This document shows positions 1 to 8,669 of a stretch of 64,000 nt of DNA, piece after piece. The translations under genes and the position numbers were made by a program. Every line of letters starts with the position of its first letter. The first letter of the stretch is position 1. The stretch is from Ezakiella coagulans (GTDB lineage Bacteria > Bacillota > Clostridia > Tissierellales > Peptoniphilaceae), in NCBI RefSeq assembly GCF_003096635.1, contig NZ_QEKV01000004.1:124001-188000 (forward strand), read 5' to 3'. The notes beneath the pieces are model-generated. The model was not told the DNA's origin. It did no database searches and saw only the letters and a program-made list of their open reading frames with translations.

Positions 1-1
1 T

Positions 2-1345
2 AAAAACAAATTTTCTAAGAAAAAAGAAAATGATGAGAATAAGATTGAAGAAGTTATAGAGGAGTCAACAAAAAAAGTTGATGAAGCGGAAATATCAGAA
101 CCGATTTTCCAAAAGAAAACCGAGTCACATGAAATAAAAAATGAGCCGACTTTTGAAAAGAAGGTTGAAACTCATGAAGAAGCATTTAAAAATGAAACTA
201 TAAAAACAGAAGTTCCTGAAAAGAAAGAAGAACCTGTTGTAAAAGAAGTTGTTACCGAAGAAAAGCATGTTGAACCGGCTCCAAAGATTGAAACTCATGA
301 AGAAATAAAAGAAGAACCGAAGCAGGAAGTAGTTCAAGAAAAATATGAAGAGCCGAAAAAAGAATTGATTCATGCAGCAGTGAAGAAAGAACTTGAAAAT
401 ACGAATGACGAAGAAGAGCTGAAAGATACAAAGGAAAGCATATTCAAGAGATTTATTAAAGGCGTCAACAAGACCAGAAAGAATTTCAGCTACCAAATCA
501 ACTCCGTATTTACAGAAAACGATATCGACGACGATTTCTATGAAGAACTTGAAGAAGTTATGGTTATGGGTGACATCGGAGCTTCGACAACAATGACTAT
601 TATTGACATTTTGAAGGAAAGAATTATCGATAAAGGCATACACAAAACTTCGGAAGCGAAGGAACTTTTAAAAGAAATTATTTTGGAAGTTATGAACGAA
701 CATATCGAGGACAATTATCTTCACCTCGAACCGTCACCGGCAATTTTGATGCTTGTCGGTGTTAACGGAGTCGGAAAGACAACGACATGTGGAAAGCTTG
801 CATATCAATTTAAACAAGAGGGCAAGAGTGTTGCTATTATCGCTGCTGACACATTTAGAGCTGCCGCAATCGAACAGCTCGAAGTTTGGGGCGAAAGAGC
901 AGGCGTTAAAATCATTAGTCAAAAAGAAGGCTCGGACCCTGCTGCAGTTGTTTTTGACGGACTCGATTATTCAATCAAAAACAATATCGACATCACAATT
1001 ATCGATACAGCGGGACGTCTTCACAACAAAGTGAACCTCATGAATGAGCTCAACAAGGTAAAAAGAATTATTGACAAGAAGATGCCGAATGCAACAATGG
1101 AAGTTATATTGGCACTCGACGCAACTACGGGACAAAACGCACTCCTTCAAGTTAAAGAATTTAAAGAAGCCGCTGAAATTACAGGTGTTTCTTTAAATAA
1201 ACTCGACGGCACTGCAAAGGGCGGAGTTATAATTCCGATTCAATACGAAGAAAAAATTCCGGTAAAGATTGTCGGTGTAGGAGAATCGATTTACGACCTT
1301 CAACCTTTCGAGCCGGAACTCTTTGTAAATGCTATATTTGAGTAA
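2..1345 (+). CDS. ftsY: Signal recognition particle receptor FtsY (5' end outside window)
   Basis: SRP receptor GTPase that docks the ribosome-nascent chain-SRP complex at the membrane. The frame is open from base 2, so the gene starts upstream of the window; a TTG at 365 is internal and not the start. The first ~120 visible codons form a Glu/Lys-rich acidic A domain, as in many FtsY proteins. The NG domain follows, with the P-loop GVNGVGKTTTCGKLA, DTFRAAA, the G3 motif DTAGRLHNK and the G4 region NKLDGTAKGG. The residue before KLDG is Asn where SRP GTPases usually have Thr. The protein ends normally at a TAA, 34 bp before the ylxM promoter. Identification is secure; only the N-terminus is missing. 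Confidence 0.97.
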   Translation, partial: KNKFSKKKENDENKIEEVIEESTKKVDEAEISEPIFQKKTESHEIKNEPTFEKKVETHEEAFKNETIKTEVPEKKEEPVVKEVVTEEKHVEPAPKIETHEEIKEEPKQEVVQEKYEEPKKELIHAAVKKELENTNDEEELKDTKESIFKRFIKGVNKTRKNFSYQINSVFTENDIDDDFYEELEEVMVMGDIGASTTMTIIDILKERIIDKGIHKTSEAKELLKEIILEVMNEHIEDNYLHLEPSPAILMLVGVNGVGKTTTCGKLAYQFKQEGKSVAIIAADTFRAAAIEQLEVWGERAGVKIISQKEGSDPAAVVFDGLDYSIKNNIDITIIDTAGRLHNKVNLMNELNKVKRIIDKKMPNATMEVILALDATTGQNALLQVKEFKEAAEITGVSLNKLDGTAKGGVIIPIQYEEKIPVKIVGVGESIYDLQPFEPELFVNAIFE

Positions 1346-1379
1346 TTTATAAATATTTATGAAAATTGCGAAAAAACTA

Positions 1380-1408
1380 TTGACAAGCGGTTATTTATTT
1401 GATATTAT
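1380..1408 (+). promoter_or_regulatory. Sigma-A-type promoter for the ylxM-ffh operon
   Basis: TTGACA at 1380-1385, a 17-bp spacer and TATTAT at 1403-1408, in the gap between ftsY and ylxM. This is a near-consensus housekeeping promoter. It probably drives ylxM-ffh and the downstream ribosomal genes up to the terminator at 5289. Confidence 0.8.
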
Positions 1409-1447
1409 ATCTATGTCAACAAAAAAGGTTGACAAGGGGTTGTTGTT

Positions 1448-1795
1448 ATGATAGAATATTTTGAGTTGGGACGGCTTTATGATTTTTACAAAGAGCTGTT
1501 GACCGATCGACAAAGAGAAGCACTTGATCTATATTACAATGACGATTTGACAATGATTGAAATTGCGGAAGAACTTGGCATAAGTAAACAGGCGGTTTCA
1601 ACAAATATCAAAAACGGAGTTTCAAATCTCGAAAAATTCGAAGAAAATCTGAAACTTGCGAGAAATTATTATATTATAGAAAGTGCAAAAGATAAACTTG
1701 AGAATTTATATAATAACTCTGTAAAGAAAAAAGATTTACCGACAGATGTTGAAGAAGAAATTTTTGCAATTCTAAGTATGCTCGATGAAATTTGA
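1448..1795 (+). CDS. ylxM: YlxM/p13-like DNA-binding protein of the SRP operon
   Basis: A 115-residue protein with an N-terminal sigma-70 region-4-like helix-turn-helix (TDRQREALDLYYNDDLTMIE, then LGISKQAVSTNIK). It is the usual upstream partner of ffh in Firmicutes, where YlxM is reported to modulate SRP GTPase activity. The C-terminal half is charged and helical. The start ATG follows an AAGGGG ribosome site. The gene ends 14 bp before the ffh ATG, so the two are co-transcribed. Family assignment rests on size, HTH and position and is strong. Confidence 0.9.
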   Translation: MIEYFELGRLYDFYKELLTDRQREALDLYYNDDLTMIEIAEELGISKQAVSTNIKNGVSNLEKFEENLKLARNYYIIESAKDKLENLYNNSVKKKDLPTDVEEEIFAILSMLDEI

Positions 1796-1809
1796 TTAAA
1801 GGTGATTAT

Positions 1810-3141
1810 ATGTTTGAAAGTTTAAGTGAAAAAATACAATCCAGTCTCGCAAAGATTACCGGAAAGGGCAAGCTCAACGAAAAAGATGTAGACCTGGTAA
1901 TGCGAGAAGTAAAGATGGCACTTTTGGAGGCAGATGTAAACTTTAAAGTTGTTAAAAGCTTTACTAAAACCGTCAAAGAAAGAGCAATTGGAAAAGAGGT
2001 TATGGAAAGCCTCACACCGGCTCAACAAGTTATAAAAATTGTTAATGAAGAGCTCACAAATATCATGGGCGGCAAGGAAGAAAAACTTGATTTTTCGAGA
2101 AAGCCGACAGTAATCATGATGTGCGGTCTTCAAGGTGCCGGTAAAACTACAACCACAGCAAAGCTAGCAGGGCTTTTAAAGAAGGATAACAAGAGACCGC
2201 TTTTGGTCGGTGTTGACATCTATAGACCTGCAGCAATTAAACAACTTCAAGTTGTGGGTGAACAAGTTGGTGCACCGGTTTTTGAAAGGGGAACTCAAAC
2301 TCCGTCAAAAACTGTTCTCGAAGCTTATGAATATGCAAAGAGAGAAAACCACGACGTAATTTTGGTCGACACGGCAGGAAGACTTCACATTGACGAAACT
2401 TTGATGGACGAGCTTAAAGATATTGAAAAAGCTGTGCCGGTGAGTGAAGTTTTACTCGTTCTTGACTCGATGACGGGACAAGATGCTGTAAATGTTGCAA
2501 AGACATTCGATGAAAGCTTATCGATTACGGGCGTTATTCTTACAAAGCTTGACGGTGACGCAAGAGGCGGTGCCGCACTAAGTATCAGATCGGTCGTTGA
2601 CAAGCCGATAAAGTTCATCACAACAGGTGAAAAACTTGACAAGATCGAGTCCTTTAAACCGGACAGACTTGCAGGAAGAATTCTTGGCATGGGCGATGTT
2701 TTGAGCTTGATTGAAAAAGCTGAAGCGGTTTATGACCAAAAGAAAGCTGCAGAACTTGAGCAAAAAATGCGTGATATGAGTTTTACATTTGACGATTTCC
2801 TCGAACAGATGGCGGCTCTAAAGAAGATGGGACCGATAAAGGACATTCTGGGAATGATTCCGGGAATGAACAGTAAAGCACTTGGCAACATTGAAGTTGA
2901 TGAAAAGCAAATGGGACACATTGAGGCGATAATAAGAAGTATGACACCGATGGAAAGGATAAATCCTGATATTATCGATGCTTCGAGAAAAGAGAGAATC
3001 GCAAATGGTTCCGGAACGTCACCTGTCGAAGTTCAAAAACTTTTGAAACAGTTTAAAGACACGAAGAAGATGATGAAGAAGTTCGGCAATATGACAAAGA
3101 AAAAGAAACCTGGCAAAATGGGATTTCCATTTTTTAAATAG
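1810..3141 (+). CDS. ffh: Signal recognition particle protein Ffh
   Basis: SRP54 GTPase (443 aa) that binds signal peptides and 4.5S/6S RNA. It has the P-loop MCGLQGAGKTTTTAKLA, DIYRPAA, DTAGRLHIDETLM and TKLDGDARGG, followed by a Met-rich M domain (MRDMSFTFDDFLEQM, IPGMNS, the MTPMER region) and a basic C-terminus (KKKKPGKMGFPFFK). An upstream in-frame TTG at 1792 would add six residues, but the AAAGGTGAT ribosome site and the family N-terminus (MFESLSEKIQ) point to ATG 1810. It lies between ylxM and rpsP in the classic Firmicutes order. Confidence 0.98.
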   Translation: MFESLSEKIQSSLAKITGKGKLNEKDVDLVMREVKMALLEADVNFKVVKSFTKTVKERAIGKEVMESLTPAQQVIKIVNEELTNIMGGKEEKLDFSRKPTVIMMCGLQGAGKTTTTAKLAGLLKKDNKRPLLVGVDIYRPAAIKQLQVVGEQVGAPVFERGTQTPSKTVLEAYEYAKRENHDVILVDTAGRLHIDETLMDELKDIEKAVPVSEVLLVLDSMTGQDAVNVAKTFDESLSITGVILTKLDGDARGGAALSIRSVVDKPIKFITTGEKLDKIESFKPDRLAGRILGMGDVLSLIEKAEAVYDQKKAAELEQKMRDMSFTFDDFLEQMAALKKMGPIKDILGMIPGMNSKALGNIEVDEKQMGHIEAIIRSMTPMERINPDIIDASRKERIANGSGTSPVEVQKLLKQFKDTKKMMKKFGNMTKKKKPGKMGFPFFK

Positions 3142-3169
3142 GTAATAGATTTTTGAGGAGGTGAATGAT

Positions 3170-3457
3170 TTGGCAGTTAAAATCAGATTAAAGAGAATGG
3201 GTTCAAAGAAAAGACCATATTATAGAGTTGTTGTTGCAGACGCAAGAGCACCTAGAAACGGACGTTTTATTGAAGAAATCGGCTTTTACAATCCGGTAAG
3301 CGAACCAAAAGCTTGCAAGATTGATAAGGAAAGAGTTGAATACTGGATTGGAGTTGGTGCAAAACCGACAGATACAGTAAATTATCTCTTAAAAACTTAT
3401 AATATTAAGAGCGACAAGAAAGCAGAAAAAGCTCCAGAAGCAAAAGAAGCTGAATAA
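3170..3457 (+). CDS. rpsP: 30S ribosomal protein S16
   Basis: 95-residue S16 with the family signature [20 protein letters not shown] and [13 protein letters not shown]. The start is the TTG at 3170: the GAGGAGGTG ribosome site overlaps the in-frame GTG at 3161 and ends 6 nt before the TTG, which gives the canonical N-terminus M-AVKIR. It has a short Lys/Glu/Ala-rich C-terminal tail. It is 28 bp after ffh and 19 bp before khpA, inside the ribosome/SRP operon. Confidence 0.97.
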   Translation: MAVKIRLKRMGSKKRPYYRVVVADARAPRNGRFIEEIGFYNPVSEPKACKIDKERVEYWIGVGAKPTDTVNYLLKTYNIKSDKKAEKAPEAKEAE

Positions 3458-3476
3458 ACAGAAGAATAGGTGAAAT

Positions 3477-3707
3477 ATGAAGGATTTATTGTATCATATT
3501 GTAAGTAATTTGGTTATAAATACCGAAGCCATTGAAATTACGGAAGAAGAAAAGGATAGAGAGATTACTTATTTTCTCAAAGTCGCAAATGAAGACTTGG
3601 GAAGGGTTATCGGCAAAAGAGGAAGAATTGCAAACAGCATCAGAACTATTGCACGTGCTTCCAAAAACGAATCCGGCAAAAATATTTTTGTGGAGATAGT
3701 CGATTAG
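3477..3707 (+). CDS. khpA: KH-domain RNA-binding protein KhpA (YlqC)
   Basis: 76-residue single KH-domain protein. The RNA-binding GxxG loop is GKRG within LGRVIGKRGRIANSIRTIAR. In Firmicutes KhpA pairs with KhpB/Jag and affects RNA metabolism and cell division or elongation. The gene is in its conserved place between rpsP and rimM. Its stop codon overlaps the rimM GTG start by one base, which implies translational coupling. Confidence 0.95.
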   Translation: MKDLLYHIVSNLVINTEAIEITEEEKDREITYFLKVANEDLGRVIGKRGRIANSIRTIARASKNESGKNIFVEIVD

Positions 3708-4213
3708 TGAATAATCTCAGAGAGGTTGGAAAAATCGCTTCACCTTTTGGTCTTAAAGGTGCTTTCAAAGTCATGCCGTCGGTCGACAAAAATGAACAGT
3801 TTTTTGAATTTACAGAAATGGTTATTTTTGGAATGAGCGATAGTTTTGAAATTGAAGACGTTTGGACTAAAAAGAAAAGTCTCTATGTTAAACTAAGGGG
3901 ACTTGATTCGATTGACGATATCGAAAAGAGAATCGGTTATTCGATTTATGTTTCGAACGATGAATACGAAAACAGTTTGCAGGAAGGAAGATTTTTTGTA
4001 AACGATTTGATTGGTATCAAAGTTTTTGTCGGCGAAAAGGAAATCGGCGAGGTGAAGGATGTTATAAATGGACCGGGACAAGACATATTTGTCATTACAA
4101 ATGGCGAAGATGAAGCAATGGTTCCGTTTGTAAAAGCTTTTTTTGAAGATGTCGACACAAAGTCAAAGAGAGTAAATTTTAAACCTGTGGAAGGATTGAT
4201 ACCTTGGATATAA
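3707..4213 (+). CDS. rimM: Ribosome maturation factor RimM
   Basis: 168-residue 16S rRNA processing factor that binds S19 and helps mature the 30S head. The N-terminal RimM barrel (VGKIASPFGLKGAFKVMPSV) is followed by a PRC-barrel half (FFVNDLIGIKVF, IFVITNGEDEAMVPFVKAFF). The GTG start overlaps the khpA stop, and the gene's end overlaps the trmD start by 10 bp. The length is normal for the family. Confidence 0.96.
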   Translation: MNNLREVGKIASPFGLKGAFKVMPSVDKNEQFFEFTEMVIFGMSDSFEIEDVWTKKKSLYVKLRGLDSIDDIEKRIGYSIYVSNDEYENSLQEGRFFVNDLIGIKVFVGEKEIGEVKDVINGPGQDIFVITNGEDEAMVPFVKAFFEDVDTKSKRVNFKPVEGLIPWI

Positions 4214-4953
4214 ATATTTTGACAACATTTCCGTCGTTTACGGATTCCATAAAGGACTACTCGATGATTAAACGAGGGGTTGAGGCGGGAATTGTGAGTA
4301 TTAATTCAGTAGATATTCGTGCTTTTTCGAATGATCCGAATCAGCGTACCGACGATTATCCATACGGTGGCGGAAACGGTATGCTTATGTGCTGTCAACC
4401 GATATATGACGCTCTTAAGTCGATTGAAAACCCGGGAACGGTGATTTATATGTCGCCGCACGGAAAGACAATCAACCAGGAAGTCTTGAATGAACTTTCA
4501 AAACTTCCGGCAATGACAATACTTTGTGGACACTATGAAGGCGTAGACAGAAGAATTATTGACAATTATGTGAATCTCGAATTAAGTGTTGGGGATTATG
4601 TCCTGACAGGAGGGGAATTACCGGCGATGATGCTCATTGATGGAGTATCAAGGTTGTTACCGGGACTTCTTAAATCGGAGGATTCTTATACCGAAGAGTC
4701 TTTTTATCACGGTTTATTGGAGCATCCTCAATATACGAGACCATATGATTTCAACGGATTCAAAGTACCGGATATACTTCTTTCCGGCAACCACAAGCTG
4801 GTCGATAAATATAATTTGATGGAAAGTATAAAACTTACAAAGAGATTGCGTCCCGATTTGATTGATGAATTGGACGCGGATAAATTTGAAGACAAAGAAA
4901 TTAGAAATTTCATTATAAAAATGAAGGAAGGAGGATATGATGAACGTTATTAA
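4204..4953 (+). CDS. trmD: tRNA (guanine37-N1)-methyltransferase TrmD
   Basis: 249-residue SPOUT-fold enzyme making m1G37 in tRNAs from S-adenosylmethionine. Motifs include the N-terminal ILTTFPSF, the [12 protein letters not shown] loop, the [12 protein letters not shown] knot and the [18 protein letters not shown]-binding segment. It uses a TTG start inside the rimM end. It overlaps rplS at its 3' end, the usual rimM-trmD-rplS arrangement. Confidence 0.98.
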   Translation: MDINILTTFPSFTDSIKDYSMIKRGVEAGIVSINSVDIRAFSNDPNQRTDDYPYGGGNGMLMCCQPIYDALKSIENPGTVIYMSPHGKTINQEVLNELSKLPAMTILCGHYEGVDRRIIDNYVNLELSVGDYVLTGGELPAMMLIDGVSRLLPGLLKSEDSYTEESFYHGLLEHPQYTRPYDFNGFKVPDILLSGNHKLVDKYNLMESIKLTKRLRPDLIDELDADKFEDKEIRNFIIKMKEGGYDERY

Positions 4954-5284
4954 TGCACTTAATCAAGAACAGTTAAAGAATGATATTCCTGAATTTAGAG
5001 TTGGAGATACTGTTAAAGTTCACTACAAAGTCGTTGAAGGTGAAAAAGAAAGAATCCAAGTTTATGAAGGTACAGTTATTAAACGCCAAGGCGGACAAGT
5101 TCAAGAAACATTTACTGTAAGAAGACTTTCTTATGGTGTAGGTGTAGAACGTACATTCCTCTTACACTCTCCAAGAATTGCAAAATTGGAAGTTGTAAGA
5201 AAAGGTCATGTACGTAGAGCTAAACTCTTCTATTTAAGAGGCCGTCAAGGTAAAGCTGCTAAGGTTAAAGAAATCAAATTTTAA
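4940..5284 (+). CDS. rplS: 50S ribosomal protein L19
   Basis: 114-residue L19 with signature [31 protein letters not shown] and [23 protein letters not shown]. Two ATGs are adjacent (4937 and 4940). The AGGAGG site ending at 4934 is only 2 nt from the first, so the second is the more likely start. The gene overlaps the end of trmD and is followed by a good terminator, closing the operon. Confidence 0.96.
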   Translation: MNVINALNQEQLKNDIPEFRVGDTVKVHYKVVEGEKERIQVYEGTVIKRQGGQVQETFTVRRLSYGVGVERTFLLHSPRIAKLEVVRKGHVRRAKLFYLRGRQGKAAKVKEIKF

Positions 5285-5288
5285 TTAT

Positions 5289-5332
5289 AAGGATGAGCCG
5301 AAGTATCTTTATGCATAGGTTCATCCTTTTAA
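5289..5332 (+). terminator. Rho-independent terminator after rplS
   Basis: An 11-bp stem, AAGGATGAGCC pairing with GGTTCATCCTT (one G-T pair), with a T-rich tail. It ends the ylxM-rplS operon. Confidence 0.85.
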
Positions 5333-5366
5333 TATACTTATTTTTATTTTGCTGAAGGAGGCATTT

Positions 5367-6209
5367 ATGAGTTGGTATCCCGGCCATATGAAAAAGGCAT
5401 TGGACGAAATTAAAGAAAAGATTAAACTGGTTGATGTAGTCGTTGAAGTTATTGATGCGAGAATGCCTTATAGCACAAAGAATCCTTACGTCGCAAAAAT
5501 TGCGGAAAATAAGGAACATATTTTACTTATGACAAAAAAAGACTTGGCTGACAAAGAAGAGACGGCGAAATGGTTGAAACAATTTCGTGAAGACGGTTTC
5601 AGTGCTTTTGCGATAAATACATTTGATAAAAGAGACATTTCATCGTTCAAGAGATTTTTAAAAGATGTGAAACAAGATATTCTTGAAAACAAAAAGTCAA
5701 AGCGTGAAAATTTTGAGATGAAGGTCATGGTTGTCGGCATGCCGAACGTCGGTAAGTCGAGTTTTTTGAATGCGTTTAAAGGCACAAAGAGTACGAAAGT
5801 CGGAAATACTCCGGGAGTTACGAGAAATATGCAGTGGGTGCGAACAGGTGAAGACATTCTTCTTTTGGATACGCCGGGCATTTTGATGATGAGTAGGAGC
5901 GAGGAAAACAGAGTGACGAATCTCGAGGTTTTAAACTCGATTGACACATCGGAAGTGGATGCGGCTGAAACGGCACTCTTAATGATAAAGATTTTGCAAA
6001 CTCGCTATCCGGGACTTCTAAACAACAGATACGGAGTTGACGAATCGGAAGAACCGCTCGCAGTGCTCGAGGGCATTGCAAAGAGGCGCGGTGCACTCAT
6101 AAAAGGCGGCGAGTATGACTACTCAAGAGCCGGTTCGATTTTGGTCGACGAATTTAGAAAGGGTGTTCTCGGCAATTTGACATTGGAGTCGGTCGATGAG
6201 ATATATTGA
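5367..6209 (+). CDS. rbgA: Ribosome biogenesis GTPase RbgA (YlqF)
   Basis: 280-residue circularly permuted GTPase needed for late 50S assembly in Firmicutes. Motif order is permuted: G4 (TKKDL), then G1 (GMPNVGKSSFLNAF), then G3 (DTPGIL). The N-terminus SWYPGHMKKALDEIKE is the family hallmark. ATG 5367 is chosen because GAAGGAGG precedes it and the N-terminus then matches; an upstream in-frame TTG adds six unlikely residues. The 3' end overlaps rnhB by 14 bp. Confidence 0.96.
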   Translation: MSWYPGHMKKALDEIKEKIKLVDVVVEVIDARMPYSTKNPYVAKIAENKEHILLMTKKDLADKEETAKWLKQFREDGFSAFAINTFDKRDISSFKRFLKDVKQDILENKKSKRENFEMKVMVVGMPNVGKSSFLNAFKGTKSTKVGNTPGVTRNMQWVRTGEDILLLDTPGILMMSRSEENRVTNLEVLNSIDTSEVDAAETALLMIKILQTRYPGLLNNRYGVDESEEPLAVLEGIAKRRGALIKGGEYDYSRAGSILVDEFRKGVLGNLTLESVDEIY

Positions 6210-6777
6210 AGAGTCGCTCGATGAAACATATATCTGCGGCATAGACGAGGTCGGTCGCGGGCCGCTTTTCGGCGATGTCGTATGTGCTGCGGTAATCATG
6301 AAAAAGAACAACTACATCGTCGGTATCGATGACTCGAAGAAACTTACCGAAAAAAAGCGAAATATATATTTTAACGAAATTTACAAAAGAGCGTGTGCAA
6401 TCGGGCTTGGAAGTGCGTCAAAAGAAGAGATTGACGAAATCAATATACTAAATGCGACAAAGCTTGCGATGACAAGAGCACTCAATGAAGCAGCGAGGAT
6501 AGTTCAACCTGACATAGTTCTTGTGGATGCCGTGAAGCTCGACATTCCGTACAAGACGCTCTCAATCATACACGGCGATCACCTTTCGTACAACATCGCA
6601 GCTGCGTCAATTATTGCAAAAGTTTCGAGAGACAGACTCTGCTACGGTTGGGACAAGATGTATCCGGAGTACGGCATTTTAAAGCACAAGGGCTACGGCA
6701 CAAAAGCTCATCGTGAAGCGATTTTAAAATATGGAAGAACACCGCTTCACAGAGAAAGTTTCAAGGTGAAGCTATGA
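6196..6777 (+). CDS. rnhB: Ribonuclease HII
   Basis: 193-residue RNase HII, which nicks RNA in RNA:DNA hybrids and removes misincorporated ribonucleotides. Catalytic acidic residues lie in GIDEVGRGPLFGDV (DE) and VDAVKLDIP (D), with the basic AASIIAKVSRDRL motif. It overlaps rbgA upstream and the YraN gene downstream (ATGA-type overlap), so the five genes rbgA to dprA form one tightly packed unit. Confidence 0.96.
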   Translation: MRYIEESLDETYICGIDEVGRGPLFGDVVCAAVIMKKNNYIVGIDDSKKLTEKKRNIYFNEIYKRACAIGLGSASKEEIDEINILNATKLAMTRALNEAARIVQPDIVLVDAVKLDIPYKTLSIIHGDHLSYNIAAASIIAKVSRDRLCYGWDKMYPEYGILKHKGYGTKAHREAILKYGRTPLHRESFKVKL

Positions 6778-7136
6778 AATCAAATAACAAAATTGTAGGA
6801 AATCTCGGGGAGGATATGGCCGCCGAATATCTTGAAAAACATGGTTACATGATTTTTAAGAGAAATTATAGAAATCGATACGGAGAAGTGGACATCATTG
6901 CAATTAAGGATGAGTTTCTCGTGTTTGTCGAGGTTAAGGCGAGAAAAAATCGGATGTTTGGAAATCCGCAGGACGCCGTTGACGATGAAAAAATTCGTCA
7001 CATTGTCGACGTTTCGGACGGCTTTATGAGAGAAATGAATTGGTCGGATATAACGGTCAGATTTGACATCGTGGAAATTGTTTTCGATGAGAATTATATA
7101 AATCATATTGAAAACGCATTTTATAGTTATAGATGA
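6774..7136 (+). CDS. YraN (UPF0102) family endonuclease-fold protein
   Basis: 120-residue member of the UPF0102/YraN family with a RecB-like endonuclease fold. Visible residues include GNLGEDMAAEYLEKHGY, RNRYGEVDIIAI and LVFVEVKAR, the last giving the E-x-K of a PD-(D/E)XK-like core. No biochemical role is firmly established for the family. Its position between rnhB and comM/dprA fits a DNA repair or processing role. It overlaps the rnhB stop. Confidence 0.93.
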   Translation: MKSNNKIVGNLGEDMAAEYLEKHGYMIFKRNYRNRYGEVDIIAIKDEFLVFVEVKARKNRMFGNPQDAVDDEKIRHIVDVSDGFMREMNWSDITVRFDIVEIVFDENYINHIENAFYSYR

Positions 7137-7146
7137 TGGAGGAGTT

Positions 7147-8667
7147 ATGTATTCAAGCATAAGAAGTGCAGTTTTACTTGGCATTGTCGGCGCGGAGCTA
7201 AAAGTTGAATGCGACCTTGCACAAGCAAAATGCAATTTTACTATAGTAGGCCTTGCGGACAAGGCGATAAACGAAAGCAGAGAAAGATGTACGGCGGCGA
7301 TTTTTAACAGCGGATTTCGTTTTCCGCAAAAGAAAATCACGATAAATCTTTCGCCTGCAAACATAAAAAAAGAAGGCTCGCACACAGACCTTCCTATTGC
7401 AATTTCAATTCTTGAAGCTGACGGCGTCATCGAAGAAAGACGCACGGACGACTTTGTTTTCTTGGGCGAACTTGGGCTCGACGGAAAAATTGTCCCAATT
7501 GACGGGGTGCTCCCGATGGTTTTATCGATGAGGGATATGGGATTTAAGAAATTTGTCGTACCATATGAAAATCGAATGGAATGCTCGATTCTTGATGATG
7601 TAAAAGTATATCCGGTGAAAACTCTAAAGGAAACGGTCGACTTTTTAAACGGCAATCTAGAAATCGCACCGTCACACATTGTCGAACCGATGGACCTTGA
7701 GCCGGAATATGACGTGGATTTTTCTGAAATCAAATCGCAAGAAAATCTGAAGAGAGCATTTGAAATTGCAGCGGCAGGAAACCACAACATACTTATTATC
7801 GGACCGCCGGGTTCCGGAAAAACCATGGCGGCAAGAAGACTTCCGACAATTCTTCCGGACATGACTCTTGAAGAATCAATCGAAAGCACAAAAATATATA
7901 GCGTAAGCGGGCTTTTAAAGGAAACGGGACTCATGCGCACGAGACCGTTCAGATCTCCGCACCACACCGCAAGCTCGGTTTCAATCGTGGGCGGCGGTCG
8001 CATTCCGAAGCCGGGCGAAGTGAGCCTTGCACACAACGGGGTTCTCTTTCTCGACGAACTTCCGGAATTTCAAAGGAGCACTCTCGAAGTTTTAAGACAA
8101 CCTATGGAAGACAAAGTTGTAAGCATTTCAAGAATTAACGCACAGATAAAATACCCGGCGAACTTTATGTTCGTCGCCTCAATGAACCCTTGTCCATGCG
8201 GATATTATGGGGACCCGAACCACAATTGCACTTGCACGCAAAGCCAAATCGACAGATATCTCGGAAAGATTTCAAATCCGCTCCTCGACAGAATCGACAT
8301 TCACGTCGAAGTGAATGCGGTCAAATACGATGAGCTAAAGAGCGATAAGCCGGCGGAAACGTCAAAAGAAATCAGAAAGCGTGTAAACAAAGCTAGAAAT
8401 CGTCAAATCGAAAGATATAAGGACATCGGCATAACTAACAACGCCGAGCTAAATGGCAAGGCGATAAAGAAGTTTATACATCTGGGCGAAGCGGAAACGC
8501 AAATTTTAGATATGGCGTACAAAAAATACAAATTCAGCGCACGTGCATACAACAAAATTTTGAAACTCTCAAGAACTATTGCGGACCTTGCGGAGTCCGA
8601 CGAAATAAAGACGGAGCATGTGCTCGAAGCCCTGAGATACAGGTCGTTCGACTCGAAATATTTCTAG
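7147..8667 (+). CDS. comM: YifB/ComM family Mg-chelatase-like AAA+ ATPase
   Basis: 506-residue AAA+ ATPase of the ComM/YifB family; ComM promotes branch migration during natural transformation. It has an N-terminal Lon-like ChlI domain (LPIAISILEADGVIEE, LGELGLDGKI), Walker A GPPGSGKTMAARRLP, Walker B GVLFLDELPEF and a Cys cluster around MNPCPCGYYGDPNHNCTCT. ATG 7147 follows GGAGGAG and gives the family N-terminus (MYSSIRSAVLLGI); the frame is open 39 bp further upstream. It directly precedes dprA, another transformation gene. Confidence 0.94.
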   Translation: MYSSIRSAVLLGIVGAELKVECDLAQAKCNFTIVGLADKAINESRERCTAAIFNSGFRFPQKKITINLSPANIKKEGSHTDLPIAISILEADGVIEERRTDDFVFLGELGLDGKIVPIDGVLPMVLSMRDMGFKKFVVPYENRMECSILDDVKVYPVKTLKETVDFLNGNLEIAPSHIVEPMDLEPEYDVDFSEIKSQENLKRAFEIAAAGNHNILIIGPPGSGKTMAARRLPTILPDMTLEESIESTKIYSVSGLLKETGLMRTRPFRSPHHTASSVSIVGGGRIPKPGEVSLAHNGVLFLDELPEFQRSTLEVLRQPMEDKVVSISRINAQIKYPANFMFVASMNPCPCGYYGDPNHNCTCTQSQIDRYLGKISNPLLDRIDIHVEVNAVKYDELKSDKPAETSKEIRKRVNKARNRQIERYKDIGITNNAELNGKAIKKFIHLGEAETQILDMAYKKYKFSARAYNKILKLSRTIADLAESDEIKTEHVLEALRYRSFDSKYF

Positions 8668-8669
8668 AT

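Noticed and set aside
365-1345. FtsY starting at TTG 365
   Set aside because: The same frame is open to base 2 with acidic A-domain composition, and there is no ribosome site before 365, so the gene starts upstream of the window.
6780-8036. Long minus-strand open frame (418 codons)
   Set aside because: It is antisense to rnhB/YraN/comM, has Ser/Phe-rich shadow composition and no ribosome site; the plus-strand genes are clear family members.
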